6,623 nt of DNA from Patescibacteria group bacterium (GTDB lineage: Bacteria > Patescibacteriota > Microgenomatia > UBA1406 > GWC2-37-13), in assembly GCA_943356515.1 (NCBI GenBank), contig CALRFM010000060.1, forward strand, positions 1 to 6,623, read 5' to 3'. Position numbers and translations under genes: made by a program. This document shows positions 1 through 5,460 of this stretch, piece by piece (position 1 is the stretch's first letter; each line of letters starts with the position of its first letter). The notes beneath the pieces were generated by a model that was given only the letters and a program-made list of their open reading frames with translations, was not told the DNA's origin and ran no database searches.

Positions 1-2
1 AC

Positions 3-59
3 ACCTTCACCCTCCTATCCGCAGGTCTCTGGAACTTTCACCTAGACATTGCCAAGTAA
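3..59 (+). CDS. Transposase C-terminal fragment (partial, possible IS5/DDE_Tnp_4 type)
   Basis: Only the C-terminus is in the window: TFTLLSAGLWNFHLDIAK followed by TAA at 57-59. The 5' part lies beyond the left edge. The 'LLSAGLWNFHL' ending is like the hydrophobic 'A-C-G-L-x-N-F' helix near the end of IS5-type DDE transposases (DDE_Tnp_4), but 18 residues are too few to fix the family. The same residues are encoded in the right-hand copy on the other strand, with eight more residues visible there. The frame is complete to its stop and shows no sign of decay in the visible part. It would be one of two identical transposase copies flanking the window. Confidence 0.45.
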   Translation, partial: TFTLLSAGLWNFHLDIAK

Positions 60-98
60 TCTGACCACTATGACAAAAATGATTTATACTGGGAGAAG

Positions 99-109
99 TT
101 AACAGTTAA
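99..109. repeat. 11-bp palindrome near the IS end (TTAAC-A-GTTAA)
   Basis: TTAAC and GTTAA are perfect inverted arms around one central base, roughly 15 bp inside the IS edge. The same palindrome recurs at 6491-6501. Its position near the element end would suit a transposase or regulator binding site, but no function can be shown from sequence alone. Confidence 0.4.
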
Positions 110-128
110 TTCGCAACAGGTCTAATAT
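99..128 (+). promoter_or_regulatory. Possible hybrid promoter across the IS/host junction, driving the kinase
   Basis: TTAACA (99-104, five of six matches to the TTGACA -35 box) lies in the IS tail. TAATAT (123-128, four of six matches to TATAAT) straddles the junction, with an 18-nt spacer. An overlapping TATAAC at 126-131 is a closer -10 match but sits 21 nt from the -35 box. Outward -35 boxes near IS ends that form promoters with flanking -10 boxes are a known phenomenon. The kinase start is about 50 nt downstream with a good ribosome binding site. This is a weak prediction from motif matching. Confidence 0.3.
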
Positions 129-170
129 AACAGACGATCTTATGAGCGTTGGTCAGAATCTTGGTATTAT

Positions 171-174
171 AGGA
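171..174 (+). promoter_or_regulatory. Ribosome binding site of the sugar kinase
   Basis: AGGA followed by an 8-nt spacer and ATG at 183. It is the only well-placed Shine-Dalgarno site in the window and supports ATG 183 as the kinase start. Confidence 0.6.
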
Positions 175-182
175 AAAGCATT

Positions 183-1004
183 ATGAAAACACCCACCTAC
201 ACCGCAGTCGGCGACATCGGCATAGACATATACCCCCAAACGAGCAACAAATACCCTGGCGGCATGGCCCTAAATAATGCCATCCATGCCACACGAGCTG
301 GGGCACAGGCATCTATTGTCAGTGCCATTGGCGATGATATTATTGGGAAAAAGTCATTGGAACTGTTACAAAAAGAGCATATCAACATAGATTATATCGA
401 TATTATTCCCGGTGGAGAGACTCAATCTATTGAAGTGGTGTTAGACGAACATAAAGTTCAACACTATCAAAACTGGAAGCTGGGAGTGATGGCAGATTTT
501 ATTCCATCCAGAGAGCACGAAGCATTTCTTACTACACAAGATGGCGCAATATCTTTTTACTTGCCAGAATTCAAACATTTTTTTGATGCATTTTCCAGAA
601 TGTCACTCCCAAATACCATTAAAATTGCAGACTTTACCGACCTTTCTGAACATAATGGCGATGTGTCATTTATCTATCAATATAGAGATGACTTTGATTG
701 GTGCATCTTTAGCATCGAACGGGAAGGAAGAGCAGGCCAATCTGAGGCTTTTGAAAAGCTTATGCGTGACAACAATACCTCTGGACTTGCACTTCTGGGT
801 GCTGACGGCTCGAAAGTCATTCACCACGGAAAAACATATATTGAACCAGCACAGCGGGTGAAAGTAGTTGATACTACGGGAGCGGGGGACAGTTACGTTG
901 CCACTTTTTTTTCTACCTATTTACAGTCACAAGATCTGGTTGAAAGTATGAAGCGTGCCACTCAATCTGCCGCACGCACTATTCAACAATACGGAGCGAT
1001 ATGA
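183..1004 (+). CDS. PfkB-family sugar kinase, fructoselysine 6-kinase (FrlD)-like
   Basis: A complete 273-residue cytoplasmic kinase of the ribokinase/PfkB fold, which transfers phosphate from ATP to a sugar or sugar-derivative hydroxyl. Visible motifs: an N-terminal 'GDIGIDIYPQ' strand; the substrate-side 'PGG' at residues 25-27 followed by 'AxxxARAG'-like helix and 'IGDDIIG' at 49-55; and the C-terminal signature DTTGAGDSY at 230-238, with D236 the expected catalytic base and GAG the anion hole. From memory of the E. coli enzyme, 'VDIYPQ', 'GVMADF' (101-106) and the 'AARTIQ..GA' end are all shared with FrlD, and the length is close to its 261 residues. The usual partner deglycase FrlB is not in the window, so the substrate (a fructosamine-type amino acid adduct) is inferred. 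ATG 183 has AGGA 8 nt upstream. The gene ends in TGA directly against the stop of the opposing gene. Family call is firm; substrate is tentative. Confidence 0.88.
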   Translation: MKTPTYTAVGDIGIDIYPQTSNKYPGGMALNNAIHATRAGAQASIVSAIGDDIIGKKSLELLQKEHINIDYIDIIPGGETQSIEVVLDEHKVQHYQNWKLGVMADFIPSREHEAFLTTQDGAISFYLPEFKHFFDAFSRMSLPNTIKIADFTDLSEHNGDVSFIYQYRDDFDWCIFSIEREGRAGQSEAFEKLMRDNNTSGLALLGADGSKVIHHGKTYIEPAQRVKVVDTTGAGDSYVATFFSTYLQSQDLVESMKRATQSAARTIQQYGAI

Positions 1005-2537
1005 TTATGGAACTGGTGTCGGCGTTCTAGTAGGAGTTGGTGTATTAGTTGGCGTTGGTGTATTAGTTGGCGTCGGTGTTGATGTTGGGCATGTTGCCGT
1101 GGTAGTTGTCCAATCTCCTGCATGAGCATCTGTGCCATATGCATCTTCTGGGCGTACTCTACAAGTAGTTACTTCACCATTTGCGGGAGTAATAGCATTA
1201 CCACAAGGCATATCAAGCGAGCTTGTTTTTGAGGTTGCATTGCAGTACCAATAAGGGGTAGGCGTGGTAGCACCTGGTGTAGTAAATATACCATTACTGG
1301 TGCATTGAACTTTATAATGATCGAGAACATTGGTACATTGTGGATCGGTTGCATTATTCAAACTCCAGTTCCATTTGCCGCAGGTATTTTGCTGTAAATA
1401 TCCAATTTGACAATTACTTACACTTGAAAGGTTGCCATAACTCGAACATGAACCATTGGTATATATCCAATCAGTAGCATTACTATCCCCACCAAGTGTA
1501 GTTTCTGCTCGAACACGGCAGAAAATAGATTGTCCAGGAGCGGGAGTTGGTGCCGTATCACAAGGAAGCGATAGTTGGTTACTGGTGACGGTTTTATTAC
1601 AATACCATGTTGCAGCGTCATTAGATGTGAAGCTATTACTTTTACATTGCACAAAATACTTAGTAAATACATCTGAGCACATTTTATCTTTTGCAGTCAT
1701 AGCTTCCCATATCCACGAAGTGCAACTGTTTGATTGGAATGAACTTATAGTGCATGAGCTTTTTATTGCAGCAGAAATAGGTGTTGGGGTAGGTGTGTTT
1801 GTAGCTCCTTGCGTAATGGTTACATTGGCGTTCATAAGACATCGTACATAGTCTTGAGTAGTACAGAGTGTTCCCAGTGATTGGAGTATCGTAGTGCAAT
1901 TGTTCGATTTACACGCGCTTGCTGGTGTGGGAGTAAGGGTTGCAGATATGGTCGCTGTTGGTGTAAGTGATCCGGTAGGAGTAAGTGTGCCACTTGGTGA
2001 AGCGGTTGGAGAAGGTGTGGGCGCAATGGTTGCAGAAGGGCTTGCAGTAGCCGATGAAGAAGCTTCTGGAGATCCTCCCATTGTGGGCAAAGGAGTACCA
2101 TCAGAACTGTTATTAGATGTGGTATCTGTTGAAGTTTTAAATTCCCACAATACCCCCCCATTATCATACACAGTATCTCCACTTCGAATTTGAAAATAGT
2201 AGGTAGTGTTTGGCTCAAGAGAGTCTAAATTAATACTATGAAATGTTGTTTCCAGTTCAGAAAAAGCAACTTCACTGAGCGCATCTGGACTCACTCCGTA
2301 TTCAAGAACTGCTAATGAATCCTGACCTGTTTCCCACGTAACAAGCGCTGAGCCATCGTCTTTAATTTGAATATCTACATTACTGGGCGCAAGCTCGCTT
2401 GCGCTGGTGGTGCCACTTTGAATAATGAAAAACCCTATGACTACTGCCGCAAGAACCAAAGGAATACCGACTGCAGTAGCAATGATTGACATCTTCTTCT
2501 TTGTTATCGATTTGGGTAAAGTGGTAGCTACTTGCAT
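1005..2537 (-). CDS. Membrane-anchored surface protein: FN3 domain, Pro/Thr linkers, duplicated Cys-rich module
   Basis: A 510-residue protein, predicted extracellular. Order: short basic cytoplasmic tail (KSITKKK, 9-15); one hydrophobic segment (about 18-40) acting as signal anchor; a fibronectin type III-like domain (about 50-136, with 'ALVTWET', 'LEYG' and 'L.PNTTYYFQI'); a Ser/Thr/Pro linker (about 144-207); a four-Cys stretch (C209, C214, C225, C233); two copies of an eight-Cys module (261-364 and 375-483); and a Pro/Thr tail (484-510) with no LPXTG or other sorting signal. Anchoring is therefore by the N-terminus. The role is unknown; an adhesin or other host- or surface-contact protein is an inference from architecture. 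The start ATG 2537 lies 5 nt after the cohesin-like gene's stop with no clear Shine-Dalgarno site, suggesting coupled translation; M16 is a less likely start because it would drop the basic tail. The 3' end abuts the kinase stop. Confidence 0.85.
   Translation of the reverse strand: MQVATTLPKSITKKKMSIIATAVGIPLVLAAVVIGFFIIQSGTTSASELAPSNVDIQIKDDGSALVTWETGQDSLAVLEYGVSPDALSEVAFSELETTFHSINLDSLEPNTTYYFQIRSGDTVYDNGGVLWEFKTSTDTTSNNSSDGTPLPTMGGSPEASSSATASPSATIAPTPSPTASPSGTLTPTGSLTPTATISATLTPTPASACKSNNCTTILQSLGTLCTTQDYVRCLMNANVTITQGATNTPTPTPISAAIKSSCTISSFQSNSCTSWIWEAMTAKDKMCSDVFTKYFVQCKSNSFTSNDAATWYCNKTVTSNQLSLPCDTAPTPAPGQSIFCRVRAETTLGGDSNATDWIYTNGSCSSYGNLSSVSNCQIGYLQQNTCGKWNWSLNNATDPQCTNVLDHYKVQCTSNGIFTTPGATTPTPYWYCNATSKTSSLDMPCGNAITPANGEVTTCRVRPEDAYGTDAHAGDWTTTTATCPTSTPTPTNTPTPTNTPTPTRTPTPVP
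1039..1074. repeat. Two direct 18-bp tandem repeats encoding TNTPTP
   Basis: Units at 1039-1056 and 1057-1074 differ only in their last base (plus-strand unit GGTGTATTAGTTGGCGTY). They encode six-residue blocks of the Pro/Thr tail at the C-terminus of the FN3 protein, with degenerate related units on both sides. In-frame 18-bp units allow length change without frameshift. Confidence 0.85.
1089..1415 (-). other. Cys-rich module, copy B (residues 375-483 of the FN3 protein)
   Basis: Cysteines at residues 376, 386, 401, 412, 432, 445, 459 and 483. Intervals 10-15-11-20-13-14-24 match copy A except for one 5-residue insertion between the fourth and fifth Cys. Shared non-Cys landmarks: C-x2-W-x-W (386-391), W-Y-C-N (430-433), C-R-V-R (459-462) and D-W (475-476). 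Eight cysteines suggest four disulfides in an exported domain. I do not recognise the family. Confidence 0.8.
1446..1757 (-). other. Cys-rich module, copy A (residues 261-364 of the FN3 protein)
   Basis: Cysteines at residues 262, 272, 287, 298, 313, 326, 340 and 364, with intervals 10-15-11-15-13-14-24. Landmarks C-x2-W-x-W (272-277), W-Y-C-N (311-314), C-R-V-R (340-343) and D-W (356-357) recur at matching places in copy B. Apart from these the two copies have diverged widely, so this is an old duplication with strong constraint on the disulfide frame. Confidence 0.8.
1839..1913 (-). other. Possible degenerate half-module with four Cys (residues 209-233)
   Basis: C209, C214, C225 and C233 with an 'NNCTT...LC...YVRC' pattern that loosely resembles the second to fourth cysteines of the full modules ('NSCTS...MC...YFVQC'), but with shorter spacing and no W-x-W. 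It could be a truncated third copy or an unrelated small disulfide knot. Confidence 0.35.
1917..2108 (-). repeat. Low-complexity Ser/Thr/Pro linker (residues 144-207)
   Basis: The coding sequence is built from degenerate short units giving runs such as TPSPTASPSGTLTPTGSLTP. It is a disordered stalk between the FN3 domain and the Cys-rich modules and a likely target for O-glycosylation, which is inferred only from composition. Its bias produces long open shadow frames on both strands here. Confidence 0.75.
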
Positions 2538-2542
2538 AGGTA

Positions 2543-3130
2543 TTATTGAGATGAGATTTCTTTGGTGAGTTTACGGTATCGCATATATAATGTTGCCGTA
2601 AGAATAGCTACTAATACAACAGCTCCTATATGCCATCGATACAGACTCAATATATTCTGCGTGCTTGCTCCCAACACATCATCTCCCGAAATAGTTACGG
2701 TAGACGTGTGGGTGCGTGTACTATCGCAATGAATGATATTTGTTAATTCTTCTTGCTGACTTACTATTTGAGACGTTTGTTTGCTAAAAGGGACGCAATC
2801 AATTTGTAGTTTGGTTGTGCCAGAAGAAAGTGCTTGAAAGTATATGCGTGCAATAGTGCCCTGGGCAGGTTTAGCTTGCGCAATATCTACATTTATGCCA
2901 TACACATATGCTTTTCCAGGAGCAATCTGTTTTACGCCAACTGATTGAAATAAATCGCCACCATCTATGCGCTCTGTCACTTCTAACAGTTGTGGATCAT
3001 AGGTTATATATACATCTGTTGAAATGACCGAATCTTTTCCTGAATATATAAGAATGTCTACCGGGATTTGGTCGCCTTGCGAGGCTGTTATTGATGTAGG
3101 CTCAAACGATAACGATGCGGGAGTATTCAT
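2543..3130 (-). CDS. Cohesin-like domain protein with C-terminal membrane anchor and no signal peptide
   Basis: 195 residues. Residues about 5-147 look like a cohesin / carbohydrate-binding-like beta-sandwich: 'LSFEPTSITASQGDQIPVDI', 'VISTDVYITYDPQLLEV', a middle 'GTIARIYFQAL' strand and the closing 'STVTISGD'. A hydrophobic segment at about 167-183 is followed by a basic tail (RYRKLTK). The positive-inside rule puts the tail in the cytoplasm and the cohesin domain outside, yet there is no N-terminal signal peptide: the domain begins almost at M1, and an in-frame TGA lies three codons upstream of the ATG. C112 and C135 could form a disulfide. An AGAGG lies only 1 nt before the ATG, too close for a normal ribosome binding site. 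It sits 14 nt after the enolase stop and 5 nt before the FN3 gene, so it is probably co-translated with both. Partner (dockerin-like) unknown; none is visible here. Confidence 0.75.
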   Translation of the reverse strand: MNTPASLSFEPTSITASQGDQIPVDILIYSGKDSVISTDVYITYDPQLLEVTERIDGGDLFQSVGVKQIAPGKAYVYGINVDIAQAKPAQGTIARIYFQALSSGTTKLQIDCVPFSKQTSQIVSQQEELTNIIHCDSTRTHTSTVTISGDDVLGASTQNILSLYRWHIGAVVLVAILTATLYMRYRKLTKEISSQ

Positions 3131-3144
3131 ACCTCTTCATTGTA

Positions 3145-4389
3145 CTATATTCCATTTTGTATTTCGATAAGTCTATTGTATTTTGTGAGTCGGTCACTCC
3201 GAGACATTGAACCTGTTTTTATAAACTCCGCACCCATTCCGTAGGCAAAATCTGCTATAAATGCGTCTTCAGTTTCACCCGAGCGATGGCTAACTACCAC
3301 ATTCCAACCTGCTTTTCTGGTCATGATACTAGCGTCAACTGCCTCAGACACACTCCCGATCTGATTCACTTTTACCAGTACTGCATTGGCGGCTTTTTCG
3401 TCAATTCCCTTTTGAATTCGATTTGGATTGGTTACAAACAAATCATCTCCCACGAGTTGGAAATGGTGCTTTGTAGCCATGGCATTAAATATAGAGAAGG
3501 CTTCCCAATCATCTTCTGCAAATGCATCTTCAAACGATTGAATATTATATTTCTGCCCAAGTTGAGCATAGTATTCAATGAGCTCGCTTGATGATTTATC
3601 TTCGTTCGTTTTTTGAAAATGATATATCCCATCAGAATAAAATTCATTTGCCGCACAATCTACGGCAAATTCATAGTGCTCATTTCGGTTGTATTTTACA
3701 GACGTTGCAGCTTGTTCAATAAGTTCGAATACTTCTTCATTACTTGAAAGTGCGGGAGAATACCCACCTTCATCACCAACGAGCGTAGAAAGGGTCCGAC
3801 CCTTAATTTCTTTACCCATAGCGTGAAATATCTCTGCTGCCATACGCACTGATTCAGTTGGTTGTGTAGGCTTGGGCATGATCATAAATTCTTGAATGTC
3901 AAAGTTCCAGTTAGCATGGGCGCCACCATTTACCACATTTACCATCAGGCGGGGGAATGCAGGCGTTGTCCCTTCCATATAATATTCATTGATAAATTTC
4001 CATAGGGGCATCCTCTGTGCATAGGCAGCAGCACGATTGAGCGCCATACTTACACTGAGTATTGCATTGGCTCCCAGTTTGGCTTTATTGTCTGTTCCAT
4101 CCAAATCGATCATCACTTTATCGAGCGCTCGTGGGTCGCTTACATCTTGACCTTTCAACAGTTGAGCAATAGGGCCTTTTACATGTTCAACTGCCTTTAT
4201 TACTCCTTTTCCGTCAAATCTGGTCGCATCCCCATCTCGAAGTTCCAATGCTTCATAGGTGCCAGTCGATGCCCCCGATGGCACCGATGCCTGGTGTACC
4301 GATCCGTCATTGAGAGTTATAAACGTCCGAATGGTTGGATTGCCGCGAGAATCGAGTATCTCTATGGCTTGAATGAGTGAGATGTTCAT
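3145..4389 (-). CDS. eno: Enolase (phosphopyruvate hydratase)
   Basis: Converts 2-phosphoglycerate to phosphoenolpyruvate in glycolysis; cytoplasmic, Mg-dependent. The chosen start, ATG 4389, gives 414 residues beginning MNISLIQAIEILDSRGNPT, the normal enolase N-terminus; an in-frame ATG at 4416 would add nine residues and overlap the upstream gene. All key features are present (numbering from ATG 4389): the 'SGASTGTYEALE' loop, H158 in NGGAHA, E207 in VGDEGGYSP, Mg ligands D244, E287 and D315, catalytic K340 in LVKVNQIGS, 'SHRSGETED' with R369 and S370, and K391 in IKTGSMSRSDR. It lacks the last 15 or so residues of the E. coli C-terminal tail, which are not catalytic. Only 2 nt separate it from the epimerase stop and there is no strong Shine-Dalgarno site, so translation is probably coupled. 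Confidence 0.97.
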   Translation of the reverse strand: MNISLIQAIEILDSRGNPTIRTFITLNDGSVHQASVPSGASTGTYEALELRDGDATRFDGKGVIKAVEHVKGPIAQLLKGQDVSDPRALDKVMIDLDGTDNKAKLGANAILSVSMALNRAAAYAQRMPLWKFINEYYMEGTTPAFPRLMVNVVNGGAHANWNFDIQEFMIMPKPTQPTESVRMAAEIFHAMGKEIKGRTLSTLVGDEGGYSPALSSNEEVFELIEQAATSVKYNRNEHYEFAVDCAANEFYSDGIYHFQKTNEDKSSSELIEYYAQLGQKYNIQSFEDAFAEDDWEAFSIFNAMATKHHFQLVGDDLFVTNPNRIQKGIDEKAANAVLVKVNQIGSVSEAVDASIMTRKAGWNVVVSHRSGETEDAFIADFAYGMGAEFIKTGSMSRSDRLTKYNRLIEIQNGI

Positions 4390-4391
4390 AG

Positions 4392-5447
4392 TTATAATTT
4401 TACCAGTTGCGAACAAAATATATTCCCCTTTTTTATTATTGCCCCACCTTTTGCAGAGTCATCGGAAAATGTTAGAACTCCACCATCAAGATCTGCGTAA
4501 TCAATGGGTAAGGCAAGTGCAAGTGCGGCTCCAGTAGTGATCGAAATATTTGATTCATACATACATCCAATCATTATTTTTTTGTTGTAACGTTTTGCCA
4601 GATGAAATATGCGGATAAAATTTAATGGACCACCACATTTCATGAGCTTAATATTTACTCCATCAACGCAATTATGTTGAAAAAGTGAATGAATGGAGTC
4701 TATACTGACTGCTGACTCATCTGCAAATATGGGTATCGGTGAATTTGTAGTAATATAACTAAGACCCTCAATATCGTCTTTATTTACGGGTTGTTCAAGA
4801 AAATCGATAGATAGTTCAGAGAGTGCTTTTAACAATTTTAATGATTCTTTGACTGAATATCCTTGATTTGCATCAACGCAGATTTGTATTGACGGACCAA
4901 TGGCGGCGCGAGTTGCACGTATCCGATCAATATCTTCCTCAACATTGAGGCCAACCTTCAATTTAATACAAGTAAATCCTTGCTTAATATATTTCTGGGC
5001 ATCTTTCAACGTTTCATCAAGTGTATTTATACCAAGTGTCATCATAATGGGCATGTTGGTTCGATATCCTCCAAATAGATGTTGTAGATTGAGTCCATTT
5101 TTTTGACAGTATAAATTCAAATAAGCCTCTTCAATGGCGTGTTGAGCGCTTGGGTATGACGCAAATGCATGTTGTATGAGTTCATGCGCGCGATACCACA
5201 AATCAGTGGGGAGTGTTTCTATAAGATTTGGGAGTTTATTCTTAAGTACTTCAAGTACCGATGGAGTAGATTCTCCAGTAACCTCCTCGTCAGGAGAAGC
5301 GCTTCCATACCCAACATGTCCCTTACCATCTTTTAAAGTAATAAAAATGACTTCTGCTGAATCTACCGATTCATATGCAATAGTAAACGGTTCATGGAAA
5401 TGAAGGTGTTTTTTCTCGAGAACAAAGGTTATGCGGTCTGTATTCAT
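4392..5447 (-). CDS. Dipeptide epimerase (L-Ala-D/L-Glu epimerase-like, enolase superfamily)
   Basis: 351 residues from ATG 5447. An in-frame ATG at 5528 would add 27 residues lying inside the upstream ligase gene and unlike any family N-terminus, so it was not used. Residues in order: capping domain to about 130, then a barrel with the K-x-K pair (K162, K164 in KLKVG), Mg ligands D192 (VDANQGY), E218 (LEQPV) and D243 (ADES), the second base K267 (NIKLMKCGG), and the D-x-D pair D319/D321 (YADLDGG). That D-x-D, which holds the substrate amino group, is the hallmark of dipeptide epimerases such as B. subtilis YkfB, and the spacing agrees closely with it. Likely role: 1,1-proton transfer inverting a residue of a dipeptide, classically L-Ala-D-Glu from peptidoglycan. 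Exact dipeptide unknown. An AGGAG lies 16 nt upstream inside the ligase 3' end, longer than usual spacing. Confidence 0.88.
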   Translation of the reverse strand: MNTDRITFVLEKKHLHFHEPFTIAYESVDSAEVIFITLKDGKGHVGYGSASPDEEVTGESTPSVLEVLKNKLPNLIETLPTDLWYRAHELIQHAFASYPSAQHAIEEAYLNLYCQKNGLNLQHLFGGYRTNMPIMMTLGINTLDETLKDAQKYIKQGFTCIKLKVGLNVEEDIDRIRATRAAIGPSIQICVDANQGYSVKESLKLLKALSELSIDFLEQPVNKDDIEGLSYITTNSPIPIFADESAVSIDSIHSLFQHNCVDGVNIKLMKCGGPLNFIRIFHLAKRYNKKIMIGCMYESNISITTGAALALALPIDYADLDGGVLTFSDDSAKGGAIIKKGNIFCSQLVKL

Positions 5448-5460
5448 GTGTGAAGATATG

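Larger units (their letters stand above)
1..125 (+). mobile_element. 3' end of an insertion sequence (left copy, inward-facing)
   Basis: This segment is a perfect reverse complement of 6475-6599. It holds the last 18 codons of a transposase-like frame (3-59) and about 63 nt of non-coding tail ending at ...CAACAGGTC next to TAA. The rest of the element lies left of the window. The shared identity stops at base 125; the last two or three bases (TAA here, TTA at the other copy) may be target-site bases rather than element, which would suit an element that targets TA-containing sites. Seen: the exact repeat and the coding tail. Inferred: that it is an IS. Confidence 0.7.

Noticed and set aside
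1002..1007. TGA recoded as glycine, as in some CPR lineages
   Set aside because: Read-through would run the kinase into the antisense of the FN3 gene, and the protein already ends like FrlD at this TGA.
1008..1088. Short repeats as a CRISPR array
   Set aside because: The 18-bp units are contiguous without spacers and encode TNTPTP in frame.
1832..2218. Open frames on both strands inside the FN3 gene (1456-1851 plus, 1832-2218 minus, 1894-2193 plus)
   Set aside because: They are shadows of the low-complexity Pro/Thr and Cys-rich coding sequence and show no domain or ribosome site.
1005..2537. Dockerin domain in the FN3 protein to pair with the cohesin-like neighbour
   Set aside because: No duplicated calcium-loop pattern (DxNxDGxxxxxD type) is present; the repeated part is Cys-rich instead.
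3128..3139. Upstream ATG at 3139 as source of a signal peptide for the cohesin-like protein by frameshift
   Set aside because: That frame gives only twelve residues before a stop and has no hydrophobic core like a signal peptide.
4390..4416. Longer enolase start at ATG 4416
   Set aside because: It adds nine residues not found in enolases and overlaps the epimerase. ATG 4389 gives the standard N-terminus.
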